Part shown: positions 44,193-56,680 of the stretch, in pieces
How the letters are laid out: every line of letters begins with the position of its first letter
Numbering within the stretch: position 1 is the first letter of the stretch
Assembly: GCA_033065855.1 (NCBI GenBank)
Contig: JAVXUO010002571.1
Span: 372,001-436,000 of the forward strand
Origin: Escallonia rubra
Lineage: Eukaryota; Streptophyta; Magnoliopsida; Escalloniales; Escalloniaceae
DNA length: 64,000 bases
Direction: 5' to 3'
Made by a program: the position numbers and the translations under genes
The notes under the pieces: generated by a model
Told to the model about the DNA's origin: nothing
The model's input: only the letters and a program-made list of their open reading frames with translations
The model's database searches: none

Positions 44193-46966
44193 TCACGATT
44201 GCAACTTTGTGAGATCCTGCAGGATTTGCTCCACCACGACTGCAAATGCGAACAATCCCACCCCGAGGAGGGCAGGTCTTGCTCTTGATATTCCCTTCTG
44301 ATCAGCATTCTTGCTTTCATTTCCATACATGGCCCACGCCATTGCTGGCGGAAGAACTCCATATAGCATTGTCATGCAGTAGCCTCCCTGTTCCAGCGGT
44401 CGAGTTATGGTTAAAAAATATTTGGCCCCTCCCTGCGGGGGAGGGGAAGAGAAAACCATTGGCCAGTAGTAAGCACAAAGGTACACGACTTACAGCTATG
44501 TCCGTGGCAGCAGAGAATACGTCTGGAACTGTGGTTGATACAAGGAGAGATGGAGCAATGACTATTGCTGTTGCTGTGAAGTTGACTTTGTTCTTCGTCC
44601 ACCATTTTCGTGTCCCCGAGTCTTCTCTTGGTTTCTGGTAGAGGTTTACATGTTATACCTAGACTGACAATGGCTTGTACTTAGATAAGGAGAGTAGAAA
44701 AAAACCTATACAGAGTAAAATGGAAATGGACTACCTCTGATATTTGTCTGGAGGGAGAATGTGACGTGAGATTAGTAAGTTGTTCCTTGAAGAACTGAGA
44801 GAAGCTTAGGAGAGTCCCGATCAGTGAAGTGCCAACTGCTAGAAGCGAAAAGGCCTCTACCATAACTGGAACACCGCTCCATTTTACCCTAAGTTTGAGG
44901 GTATGCAATCAAGGAATTGCGTCAATCCACAGTACATATATAAGTCATGATCCTGCGACCTGGTCATGTTCAAAACGTGGAAACTCTCCACAAAAGTGGG
45001 CGTCAGGTATGTCAATCCATACTGCGCTGCCCTAAATGCTACACGCAAATTGGTAGAGATGGAAATACAGGTTTTCAGTTGGGGTGTTGAGCATAATGAG
45101 GCAGTAGAGATTGAGTTATACCTCGTAAGCAACTCAACAGGATCAGTAAATTGGTCAGCCTGAGAGGAGAGACCAATTGCTATCGCATCCCAAACAAGCA
45201 ATGCTAGCAATGGCACGATACTGCCAAGCAGAACTGAAGTCCTTATACGTCTCAAATCACCTCCCAGATATGCACAAAGAACTGCAAGAACATCAGATAT
45301 CATTAGATATGAGACGCTTACTTTGTTTGATAAACACTAGATTGGGATGTGGTGATGGTCGTCCTCACCGGGAGCTAGGTCATGATAGACCAAAGAAAAG
45401 ATCATGACTGGAAAAGTAGCTGGAACTTTTCCCCAGTCGCCACTTCCCTCCAATCCTGACCACCCTCCGAACATTATGGCTAGAACCTCAATTGCTAGTA
45501 GTAAACCTGCTCCACAAGTCCTTTTGTACATTGGTTAAGTGTCCTGTGCCATGAAAGCTTACTCTGCCACAATCATGCTACTGCCAGAATATCTGGTGAC
45601 AGTAAACCTGTTCCCCATGCTGACCCACTTTTCGTCGTTTTAGTCGTGGATAATATACTGGCAATAGCATGACCAATGTTTTTAATTTTGACAGTCTACA
45701 ATACATGGGTTTTAATGCACATTATACCTATCATAGAAGCAGTGAGCCATTGATTGACTTGAGCGGTGGCCCGTGTTCCTCCCACAGAGATGAGAATGGT
45801 GAAGAGGGTAGTGAAGAGAATGCCTGATACGGACTCCGGAAGATTAATCAGGTGGTATAGGATCTCGCCGGACTTGGAGCTGTAAGCAATCATGGAAGTG
45901 TAACCCAAGAATACATAGGTCACGGTGGCTAGAGATCCACCCCATTCTCCTAGTGTCTCTTGAGCCATCGTCCTGATGGAGATGACCTCTAACTCGTTTC
46001 CTTCTGCTATCTTCTTCTTCTTTTTCAGCAGCTCCACATTGATTTCAACTAGCAGAAGTGCTTCAATTAAAAGGAATACCCAACATATAGTCAAAGATAT
46101 TGAACTTGGAAGTAGCCCCTGACAATGCAAAAGCAAAGCTCGTTAAACTCCGTGAGTTGCACGATAATACAGAGAGCACCCCATCCAACCCCAACCCCAA
46201 GATCTTCAATTGCTGTTATTTGGCTAAACCTTAAGCTATTATAGAATGAGTTCAACAGTGTATATCATAGCTCATTGACTCACGAGGCAAGTTCAGTTTC
46301 TTGTCTTTCGTTTTTGGAAATGAAGAAAATGGCTAATAGTCTGTCAATTCTCGCACAACTACAATTTGAAGAAGCACATGGAAAAAGAGTCAACAGTGTA
46401 TATCATAGCTCATTGGCTCACGAGGCAAGTTCAGTTTCGTTGTTTGTTTTTGCAAATGAAGAGAATGTCTCTTAGTCTGTCAAACCTCGCACAACTACAA
46501 TTTGAAGACACACGAAAAAAGAGTCAAGTTACCGCTGGAGTAGTTTCCTTGGGGAGAGCGAGTATCCCAGAACCAATACTGGTTCCAATAATCAAAGCAA
46601 CCGCGCCGACTATGGTTCCCTTCTTCTTGGAAACCTTGATAGGCTCCTCTTTCAGTACTGCAAGGCATTTCTCTCCCTGCGTTAGATAAACCTTCCTCGA
46701 CCGTTGCGGTGATCTCTCTCTTTGCAATCGGCAGTAAACATGAGCATGGTACGTTCTGGTTCTGGCGGCAGTTAGAAAAAAAACTAATCAAATGTCATGC
46801 TAGAAAGATTAGCAGAACGTAACTGGGAGCGAGGTGAAGGAGTTACATCATACATCCTGAAAGCGGAACACAGTGTGATGTTCTGTTGATAACATACTGC
46901 TTTCTTCGGATTTCTTTGGCTCTTTAGGTGCAAGGAGAAAGAGGAAGCTATGTACTTTGTATCCAT
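44193..46966 (-). CDS. Tryptophan/tyrosine permease family transporter (plastid type), 8 exons
   Basis: Minus-strand exons: 46966-46847, 46676-46533, 46118-45728, 45506-45369, 45281-45122, 44888-44735, 44634-44494, 44387-44193. All junctions are GT-AG with continuous frame, giving 480 aa. Residues 1 to about 55 are Ser/Arg-rich and look like a chloroplast transit peptide. Then come the helices of the Trp_Tyr_perm fold, starting KKGTIVGAVALIIGTSIGSG (the unwound first helix binds substrate in this superfamily), followed by CWVFLLIEALLLVEINVEL, VYHDLAPVLCAYLGGDLRRI and VEAFSLLAVGTSLIGTLL; about 11 helices in total. It is homologous to bacterial TyrP/Mtr proton-coupled aromatic amino-acid importers; substrate in plants is not established here. 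Exon 1 (ATG 46966, donor GTAACT) is the least certain part. Convergent with VHA-G. Confidence 0.9.
46253..46526. repeat. 138-bp tandem duplication in permease intron 2
   Basis: CAACAGTGTATATCATAGCT begins at 46253 and again at 46391. Both copies continue through CTCGCACAACTACAATTTGA. Confidence 0.9.
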
Positions 46967-47150
46967 AAAAACACACAGATACGCACAGATCCCTGCGGGA
47001 AATGAGAATTAGAGGAGTGAACAGCTGCAAGTTGCCCAACAATCTGGGATGGGGATCCTACTTCTCGCATTCCAGTGGTATTTTTCGAGGCTTCCGAATA
47101 ACAATGGAAAAGGACAAAAGAACGTACGGGACCACGTCTAGATATTTTGG
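46967..47150. promoter_or_regulatory. Upstream region of the permease gene
   Basis: About 180 bp between the proposed start codon and the next repeat-like sequence. I see no clear TATA box. Confidence 0.3.
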
Positions 47151-47340
47151 GAAAATTAGCTAATGACCTCCTGTACTATACGTGGTGTGCGATTTCTTCC
47201 CCTCAACTTAAAATTTCACCACTAAACCCCTCTACACTAACGAAAATTAGATACCTTAAGCAGAAACCATCAAATTTAACAGCACGTGATCAAAAAATGC
47301 GTTGACTAACGGTTCTATTAAAAATTTGACAAATTTGCCC
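47151..47340. mobile_element. Possible one-sided transposon terminus
   Basis: TAGCTAATGACCTCCTGTAC and ACTAAACCCCTCTACACTAA resemble the ends of the 37913-39012 element (same order of CTCCTGTACT and CCCT-CACTMAC blocks), but no inverted partner was found. Confidence 0.35.
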
Positions 47341-48834
47341 TTATTCTACCTCTTTGCATTTGGAGGAAAATACAAAAGATCTATGTTACAATAGAGGCAC
47401 ATACCACGTATTTCTCACGTTGATGCATTAAAATGAGAAGTAATTTACAACTTAAAATCAGAGCCTTACATTTGCTTTTTTTTTTTTTAAGGAAGAATGG
47501 TCTCAAATCTCAGTCACGTCCTCTAAACTCATCGCACTAAACCCATGGCCGTAAGGCAACGTCAACATTCTAGGTAACCATGGAGGATGTGCATCCGAGG
47601 TGACCAGTTCGTAGTATCAATGTGCGTGCGAGCACAATCAGATCAATATATCACTAGTATGTATTTCCATTAAACATTTTGTCCAATTTGAGAGCAGATT
47701 GGACCATTGCAGGACTTTGACTATCAGAGTTCGCGAACTGAAGCACTAAACTTGAGGAAACTATTTGGTGTAAATATTGCATAATCTTCACCAATTAAGA
47801 CGATAGATTTGGGTTGAACTTTATAAGTTTAACTAACCCAGCTCAGGAAAATATAAGTTTTTTACCCAACCGAATCCATTTAATTATAAAATGAACTAGG
47901 GCTGGTCGAGCGCATGTTGTAGGTTATCTTGCGTTGGACTTTTAAACTCATTTGGATAAAAACTCATATTTTCAACTATTAGCAGCCATCACCACCTATC
48001 ATCGTACCGTCATTTGCCGCCGATAGCCACCACCACCGCTGCTTGCCTCTCTAACCGCCACCACCAAAAATGCAAAGAGTCTAGTATACCTTTGAAGTAG
48101 GAAGATCTACGAACTTTCATTGCCAGAGCTTTCGATCACCATCTCGAAATGAAGTGGATTCATCTACTAGTATTGCGGATTAAACAAGCCAAGGTGAACT
48201 CAGCTCTCCATTGGCCATCCAAAAGAGGATGGACATAGCGCTATTGAGGTGTGTGAGCCTACCTTATCGTAGCGCGCTGGTAGCCTTCGCCAACCGTCAC
48301 CTCCGCGCCACCACCGTTGCTATCGCCGACCAACATCCTTCGCTTGCCTCCGTTGCTACCAGTAGCCCAAGCCAACATCGATAGCTAAACCGCTGCCGGC
48401 CACCTTTGCCACCGTCGACAGCCGTCGCCACCACCATAGCCACCACCACCATTGCCACTGGCAGCCATCGCAGACCATCACCACTCTATTTTTTGTTTAA
48501 AGGAAAAATGATCATTGTTTAGAACAACCCATTGAAACCTAAATATCCACACCAACCCAACCCAATCAAAGTAATTTAATTTTTTTTCGTAGGTTAAAGC
48601 TCGCTAGGTTTGTAAAGCACATAAACTTTCTTGGGTTGGGTATAAACATAATCCAACTCACGCAAGTTGCACCCCTAGATAGGAAGGACTGGTGTGCTAA
48701 GAAGAAAAGAAAAGATGGACTAAGAGAAGCACAAAGTTATTTTACAATGTATGCAACTGCCTTAGATTGGTTGGGACAATAGATTCCAAACCACCCAATA
48801 TTACATTTACCTTTCTAGCTCATATATTGGAATT
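47341..48834. other. Intergenic DNA with a CCACC-rich patch
   Basis: 47980-48480 is rich in CCACC/GCCGCC motifs like the 8960-9800 region. No coding frame is supported. Confidence 0.45.
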
Positions 48835-48854
48835 GGGGGGGGGGGGGGGGGGGG
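48835..48854 (+). repeat. Homopolymer of 20 G
   Basis: Twenty consecutive G on the + strand. The exact length is uncertain because such runs are error-prone in sequencing. Confidence 0.9.
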
Positions 48855-51800
48855 TGTTGTACATCAAAACAATAGAAGTAAATAATTCAATTGGTTTGTG
48901 TCCATGTAAAAACTAATCCAACCAATGTGGCCTTATTTCATTATCTAGACTCTCTCCTCTGCTTTTTAGATAGGTCCATAAATCTCATTATTTTCGTCTC
49001 TTCCCATGCTTCTCCATGGCTCACTTCTTACCCCATTCTAATGCCATCTATCTCAAATCAAGACTTGATGGGTTCAATCTTGTGGATCTCAACCCTTGAC
49101 TGACCTGCTTGGCTGCAGAGTGGTTGATGTGGGATCTGATTTAATCTTGTTCAAATCCATATTTAGCCACCAACTGTCATTGTTGTCGTACTGTTGATGT
49201 GTCACCACCGTTGCTGTGCCATTGCCTCTCGCCATGATACCGCCGTTGTTATTGCCACAACCGAAATTTTGGGCCAATGAATGCTTTATTTCACCCGTTG
49301 AGTTTTGCAGATCGTAACAAATTTGTTTACCATGATATATCAAATGCCAGGTATTCGTCATCGGTACCGCTTTGCATCTTGTTTTTCTATGACTGTTGTC
49401 GAACTCTGACAAAAGGTGATTTTTGTCGATTTATTTGTTTACTTGGTTATGGGTTGTCCACGTAGAAGTGCTCGAATTAGCTAATGTGGTTGTTTATTGT
49501 GGTATTAACATGGCTGACCCTTATGACTACATGCGTATTGCTTCTCAAACGACAGAATTTAAGCCACGTATCTACCAACACTGGCTCACTTTCTTTTAAT
49601 TGTGATCATTTTATTTGTTTATTTACGAGAACACTCACTTGGGGTTGGGAGTAAACCTATTACGTCCGACGAGCGGGATCCTATTTTCGCGTGCTCGTGG
49701 ATAGGTAGATGTCTTGATCATGGGAGATAAAATTCTTGCTTGTGTGCTTTCTCGACCTGTTTCCTTTCAATTTTATTTTAGTTCTGGTTTCTTTTCGGTT
49801 GAAACTGGTTATGCCGGTAATCATTATTGATGGTTGTAATTGTAACTTGACCTCATCCTAGATGTCTGAGTCTAGGTGCATTTGTAGTTCTTGGCGTCTA
49901 CCGTAATCTGATAGTCCTTAGATTTTGTGAAATGACTTTTTTGGGGGAGGGGGGCTTAGGTTGTAGGGTGTGTGGGGTTAGGATTTGAGGGAGGAGGAGG
50001 GGGTGCTTAAAGGTAGAGTTACTTGGGTCGTTTTTCACTCAAGACTGCCAATTGATGAGGGTATTTTAATTTTATTGGTTTCAATAATGGAGTCATTTGG
50101 TGGGTTTTTCTGTCTTGACTAAGTCTAAGAGTTAATTCTTCTTTTTAAGATACTGTCTAGTCGGAATACTTTGATTTTATCACACGATCTCGTTCTTTAT
50201 TGGGTACCTTAATTGGAACTATATAGCAGTTGCTTCCTTGGCTTGGATCTCGCAATTAATCAAATTATTTTCCATTAGATTGGACTGGTCGAAGTATTGA
50301 CTATGGTGTGATTACTCAGTGTGAGTCTTTAAGATTGATATCGGATGCTTCGAGCCAATTGGAAGGGTGCATCAAGTCGATGCAACTGCTTATGAGAGAA
50401 ACTTTTGTGCCTCTTTTGTGTGATAGTTGTGGGAGTGAGTATAGAGACCGGAAAAGATAGGCTATTCAGGACCGACTTAGAATCTAGTCTAGAATGATTT
50501 GCAAGGAAAGGAAGAAAATTCTCTTTACAACTTGTAAGCTAGGGACTTAAATTTGTCCCATGTCTGGAGTGAGCTTATAACACTAATATATAGTCGCACT
50601 CATAGCGACAAAAATCGCGTATATATCACGATATGCAAAATTCATTGCGACAAATTCACAAAACATTTAAAACTCAAATATACTACAGAATTTATCAATA
50701 ATTCCCGAATTTATCAGGGCAGAGAAGTTGTTTACATGAACTCAATGCATCAATCACTGGGCTAATCATTAGTTTGATAATTATTTGAGCCTCAAATAAC
50801 TAAAAATACACCACTGATCCGTTTCCATTTCTTTTGAATCCCTCCTACATGAAAGTAATATCTTACTTCTAAATAATGAGGTAAAGTATATTACACTTAT
50901 TATTTTTCGATTTAAATTCAGACATTGCTATGTAATATTCTTCCATTTAACGCCATAAAATTTTGGCGATCGATCTCCGAATACCCGCGAGATCTTCAAC
51001 GACTTGGTCTTATTGTAGGGATTTTTCTCTGACTTATCCGAATAACTCCTGATTTTTGAACGATTCACTACGCCATATATCCTAATAATTTCCGATTTGA
51101 AAATTTGTTACTATGAGTCTATGATCGCACCTACCAAGCCCAAGGTTTCTCTATAATAGCCCGAAAGAAATTTGGGCCCTAAGAGAAAATACATGGGAAG
51201 AATGCATAGAATAATGGTCCCAAGATTCCTACTTCCTGTATAAGGCATTATTATGGCATTCAGATTTTTACTTTTTTTGGGGGGTTAAATTAGAGAATAA
51301 TATTAATAAAAGTAAAAAAGCTACAAGATATTATCGCGCTTATCTTTTTTGGCTTTACATTTTTCGACAAGAAAATACGATAAAGTCATGACATACCACG
51401 ACTATTACAATTATAGGCTATTATAATTGTAGGGCACAGTTGAAAAACCCACAAGCCACCTCAAGGAACAAGAGTAAACTCGTCATCCAGTGGAATCACA
51501 GCCCAGTAACATCTTGCGATTGAATGCATAGAAAATCTTAACTCTGGTTGTCAAAAGCGAGGCTTAAGGTATTTTTAGTTGCATTTCAAAGTTTAGCTTA
51601 TTTCTGTAGTTATAATTAAGACTTTTGTGGGCGATGTTTACTCTTCACTCGTGTTAGTCACTAGAAGCGCATCGCTATATAGTTACGAGCCTGCTTTTAG
51701 ATCAACGCAAAAGTGTCACCAAATGCTCTCTCTCTACTCTCAAAATCCCAGTTTTTTGCTCTTTAAAAAAAAAATCAGGATTTTAGGTTTGAACCATGGC

Positions 51801-53427
51801 GCCCACCAAAATTTAGTGTAACGTTTGCAGCGTCACGAGTGATACAAACGAGGGATAAAATCTGGAGAGCGTGTATCTATACACCCTTCTATTCCACATT
51901 TCATGTTGCTAAATACTGTAATAACAATAAAATATTAGTCTTTTAGGGACGGATAAGGGTGTGAAGGAATATAAAACTAATATATGTAGTATTTCTGAGC
52001 TTTATATTTGTATGTAAATAGACCTGAATGGTCTCACAAGTCAACCCTAAAAAGTGCAGACGGATGGGCCGGGCACTAGCTATGCTATATTGCAGGTTCA
52101 ACATGCCACCAACTCACCCAATTCGTCAAAGCCCACCACCTCTTACTTTGACTGCAAGGACTCTTGTTTGAGGCCAATTCTGGAAGGTGGAGATACCACA
52201 AATCAAATGTTACAAATCCATAACTAGATCAACTTCCTGCAGTGATTCCCACAATCTTGGCTACGGTGAAATTTACACTCCAAGCCTGGAGAAAACTATA
52301 GATAGTTTTGGTAGTTTTAGATCAATAAAGTAGACCATTTAAGATCGTTGGAGATATTAGATAACAATTTATTACCCCTCTTTACTCTGCTATGTTAGAC
52401 CTTCCCGATTAAGTAGTTCAGGAGGGCGTGGTCCGAGACCACGGACCTAAAAATTATAGCTTGAAGAACCACTTGTTTAAACTGTAAATCAACTGTAAAT
52501 TTTAAGTAATCAGAATAAACTATAACCTATAATGAAAACGTTATCGTGTGAAGTTCGCTCCAAAAGAAAATTGGCGCCACTCTAGGGGTGTAACTTTCAC
52601 AATCACTTTGACAAAATGGCTTCAAGATGCACCCTTTTACCATGTCTTTACATTTGGTCCCCACTCGTATTCTACCCATTCTACCAAGTATTAATTTCTG
52701 ATGTCCCTACACTAGGGCTTCATGGGTCAAGGAACCAACCCTCCTCCCCCTCCCCCTCCCTCTTTCCTTGAGGGGGATGAATAAATAGGACGAGGACCAA
52801 AGCTATGGACGTGGGTGGTTGAGGTGGGGGTGAGGATTCTGCGATTTAGACAGGCAAGAGAGGAGATGAGCAAAGGTACAGAGTCGGTTTTGTCAAGTCT
52901 TTGTAACTTGTAGAACTTTTAATGCCACCCTATGATTGTTAGTTCAATAATAACATTAAGTCTCCCCAGGGCCTTTCGTTTATCAGTAGCAAGTATCAAG
53001 TCAATTCTTGATACAACTTTAGCACAACACTGAATCTTTAGTTAGTTGTCCTCACTGTCGATTCCTTTTTTAAGTTTTATATATATTAGTCAGGAGTCCG
53101 GGCTATTTTCACGCATAACTTCTATTTATGTTTGCAATTTCCCCCCAATTAATTACACCTGGCTTAGCCTAACTTTTGAAACTTTTTTTTTTTTTTCAGT
53201 TCGTAGAGTTAAATAAATTAGTGGATAGATGATAGTACCCTAAGAGCAAAAGAATATTGCTGAAAGTGCAATCGTCATCCCTCAACCCTAGTGCCGTCGT
53301 CGTTCGACCTTTTAAGCCACTGCAGACACCCGATCTCGCTGCCACCCCTAGTTGCCACCTAATCACACCACTAATACTACATTGATATTGTCTCAAACCC
53401 ACAAAAAAGGAAACGAATAAACTTTGA
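48855..53427. other. Gene-poor intergenic DNA
   Basis: About 4.6 kb without a recognisable gene. A G-rich patch (49939-50010) and CT-rich patch (52739-52765) are present. Frames up to 107 codons (49089-49412 -, 50553-50765 +, 51627-51821 +) show no domain. Confidence 0.5.
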
Positions 53428-53644
53428 CTGCTACCCCGGTTGTAGGAATCTTCCTTCAACCCCACATATAGTGACAATTAATAGTCACTATATGTCTTTA
53501 GTGGCTTTTCTGTTAACACTTTAGCGACAACTCTTAACAGCACTTTTTTAGCGTCACTAAATAAAAGTCACTAGAAAGATTAGACAACCATTAATTGTCG
53601 CTATATGGGGGGTAGGAGGAAGATTCCTTCAACTCGGGTAGCAG
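53428..53644. mobile_element. MITE, 217 bp, about 55-bp inverted repeats
   Basis: The left end CTGCTACCCCGGTTGTAGGA matches the reverse complement of the right end CTGCTACCCGAGTTGAAGGA. Similarity continues through ATCTTCC, CCCCACATATAGTGACAATT and its partner. The short middle holds AGCGACAA/GTCACTA motifs. No coding capacity, and no clear target duplication. Confidence 0.8.
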
Positions 53645-54507
53645 CCAAAATTTTTCCAAAGGAAACCATGCCACATTTTCTCGGTTCCAGATGTGGAGTT
53701 CTGATAAGAAGGAGCTTGGGTTTTGCTACGTTGGACTTTGATTAAGGGATGAATAAGGCACTGGATAAGGGAGTGCAGGCGACAGTGAAGCAGTGGCAAC
53801 AAGCAGTGGTTGTAGGTTTGGTTAATCATAAACAAATATGTGCATTAGGCTTATTGAGGTTTGGATTCATGTGTGTGAGTGAGTGCATAGGTAAAGGGCA
53901 TATATACGACGCCCCTGGTTAAGGGGTATGGGGCGTTGTGTGTGTTTGTGTGTGCGCGATGGACAGGGTTCAATGGTGGTGATGACGATAGGTCAGTCTA
54001 TATATGCATGTGCGCGCGCGTGTTTATGTGATGGACATAATCTGTTTGTTAATGTGCCTTTGTGTGTGTGCCTGAAGGTAGTCTCGACGTGTGTGTGTGC
54101 CTGAAGGTAGTCTCGCCGTGTGCGTGTGTGTGATGTGTCTATGTGTGTTCGAATGATGGGCAGGTGTTAACGCACGTGCGCACGCACACGCGTGTGTGTG
54201 CATGCGTGTGGCAGAAGGTGGGCTTTATTTAGAGATAGATGGAGAGAGATTAGGGTACTTTTCCATAGTGACTGGGTCGGCATCGACGGTGGCTGGGTTG
54301 GGCGCCATCATCGATAGTGGCCGGTTGATAGTAGTTGCTAGCATTGAAGATGAAGAGGACTTTCTTAAGTGTTAACGACAATTTCGGTAGATCACAATGT
54401 ATTTATAACTTCCTAACTTTTCTTGATGGTCCCTTAACAGGAGGGGGGTTTCGTAAAACTATTACGAAACACAGGGAGCGAGTGTAATTTCAATAATCAG
54501 GCTTAGT
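53645..54507. repeat. Intergenic DNA with GT-rich simple repeats
   Basis: 53930-54215 carries many TGTGTG/GCGCGTG blocks, including a repeat of GCCTGAAGGTAGTCTCG (54070 and 54102) and an alternating purine-pyrimidine stretch (54168-54200). No gene is seen. Confidence 0.6.
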
Positions 54508-54555
54508 TGTGTGTAATAAGCGAAAACCTCATGTGTGTAATAAGCGAAAACCTCA
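54508..54555. repeat. Perfect 24-bp tandem duplication
   Basis: The unit TGTGTGTAATAAGCGAAAAC plus CTCA is present twice without mismatch (54508-54531 and 54532-54555). Confidence 0.95.
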
Positions 54556-55020
54556 AGAGTGTCGAGTGTAATTAACCTTTTTCCCCTATTTTAGAGACAA
54601 GCATAAGTGACGAGAATACAAGCAATTGAATCTAAGTCTTTTACAAATTTCAGTTGACTTTATTTTGCTTATCTATGATTTGGTTTTTTAACGACGGTTA
54701 TTTCTCTTTTTCTGTGAGTGCAACAAAGATGTCGAGGTTTCATAAGCCGAACCAACTCCCCTTGCAAGACCGCATTGTTAAGAATTATCAATTAATTTAT
54801 GTGGGATAAGGCTAGTGTTTTCCAAGTTGTGACTAATTTCTTTTTTCTTGCCATAAATCTAAGTCCTCCAAGCATATTCACCCGCGAAAAATGGTCCAAG
54901 AATGAGACAACAATACCCAAAATTGTTACGTTTTCCCTACCTCACGAGTCCACAACTCTTACTAAAATTGAAGTGAACAACTATTGGCTCTCCCTACGTA
55001 CTTGTGAAGAAAATTGCTAA
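54556..55020. other. Intergenic DNA, nothing recognised
   Basis: AT-rich; the + frame 54799-55020 has no domain. Confidence 0.4.
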
Positions 55021-55023
55021 GAG

Positions 55024-55240
55024 GTTTTTTTTCTTTTTTCAAGGGTAAGGACTATCCTCAGGCTAGCTTGTGCATCAATCGATTGTCTTCTTTATGAGCG
55101 ATCTTAAAAGCGCACCCTCTATAACGGTATGATATGTTTACCTAAATAAATTCTCCAGATTGTCGGCCCCAAGGTTTGATCCTAGAAGTCAAGGTGTGAA
55201 GAACCCCTCTGGAAAAGATCAAAAGGTCTATCTCAAGTCG
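55024..55240 (-). mobile_element. Diverged second copy of the SINE
   Basis: On the minus strand the order matches the copy at 23246-23464: CTTGACTTC, GGATCAAACC (B-box-like, 55182-55173), GGTGCGC..TTTTAAGATCGC, AGCTAGCCTGAGGATA, then an A-rich tail (T run on + at 55025-55039). No target duplication is visible, so it is older or truncated. Confidence 0.7.
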
Positions 55241-55261
55241 CCGTGTTATCTTTTAAGTTAA

Positions 55262-56680
55262 TTAAAATTAACAAAGACAGATAAGAAAACCCTAAGGTTT
55301 GATTCTGCGTGTAACTAAAGCTTTTAATATACGTAACCGGAGATTATGATTCGAGAACTAATTTATATAATTGGGAAGTGTTAGGCACCCCGTCATATCC
55401 TAAACGGTCTCTAACTTAATTTTGTGTAAGTTTTATGATTTTTATCCACACAAAAAAAAAAAAATAGAAAAAGGCACAAATAAAGGCAAACAAATCCTAA
55501 GCTAAACCTAAATTTGAATTGAATTCGACATCGGAGGTCAAATGATCTACGTTCCCAATCAGACATGTCGGGATCCAAACCAAAGTAGTTCGACTTGACC
55601 CTATGGAAGGTGACGTAAATCTTTGTACGTGGTTTCTTAGAGACCTAATTCAAATCAACTTCTTTTAGTTGAAAGTTTTAATACTCTTATTTGTCAAGGA
55701 GTCTAATCTAATCAAAATTTCAGTCCTAACCAAATTCTTTTGATAGAAAGTTTAGAAAGCTATTTTTGATTCTTGACGAACCAAAATTTGATCACGAGGA
55801 GGAAATCTAATCTAAAGAAAAAGACAAAGCTCAAGAATTATACCTTTAATCCAGATTTCCCGACTGCATGATGCAAGCATCGATTGGACATCTAAAATCA
55901 AGAAAGGGAGTCTGCCCTATCAGAAAATTTTCATTTTGGGCCTAAAAATGACCTCTTATGAACTCCACTTCATCTACAATATCGTAGCTCTAAAAAAAAG
56001 TCTTTTGAATTGCTTAAACGGAATATTGTATAAGAAAGTTAGACTTAGTCGAAATTCAGCTATGTACAAAATATGATAAGTTGGGATTTTAAGTCTAATC
56101 ACTCTTTTCTTGGGAGTTTTCTCTCTCTAACCAACTGTCCCTTTTGTGCATCAGAGGGCCTTTTAGCAGAAGTATGTGAGCAATAAAAATGTAGAAGAAA
56201 CCATTTGGTCGTCCTTATCGCCTCTAAGAGAAGATTGAATTTGACCAACAAAAGACTTTTTTTTACCTTACCGGCTAGAACCCTCGTAAAATTGACCCGG
56301 TTCAAAGAGGGACATGCGAGAACACTTTGGAAAATCAGTCGGTTTAGTCGAACCAGCCAATAATTTTTCCCTTTTTCGTTTACTCTTAGAACAATTATAG
56401 TAGGAAAATGATAGCTTTTTAATTCAAACGCAGATCATTAATCTGAAAAACAATAGCTTTTTAATTCCAATGCGCATGATTAATCTGAAGTCCGACAGAC
56501 ATCCAAGTCAAGACCCAAACTAACTACTGGACCCCTTATCTATCTAGACTCTGGTCTGAGTTCAGCCCAATTGACTAGACTGGCCGACTGGACTTAACTA
56601 ATCAAAACAAAGCCTACTAAATAAAGGCTAAACTAAATAAGTTTATGCCTAAAGACCTATAAAATTGCGGTGCCTACGCA
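55262..56680 (-). mobile_element. LTR remnant related to gypsy element 2
   Basis: On the minus strand the segment starts TGCGTAGGCACCGCAATTTT (56680), parallel to TGTAGACACCCTATTTTTGT of the LTR at 34149. It shares the CTGGACT cluster (56500-56600), GGTGCCTAACACTTCCC-type and GTCGAATTC-type blocks, and the AGGTTTTCTTATCT end near 55262. No internal coding region adjoins it, so it is a solo or truncated LTR. Confidence 0.65.

Noticed and set aside
53090..54600. Idea that TTAATTACAC blocks near 53148 and 54571 are the ends of one transposon
   Set aside because: The inverted similarity is too short and breaks after about 10-12 bases.
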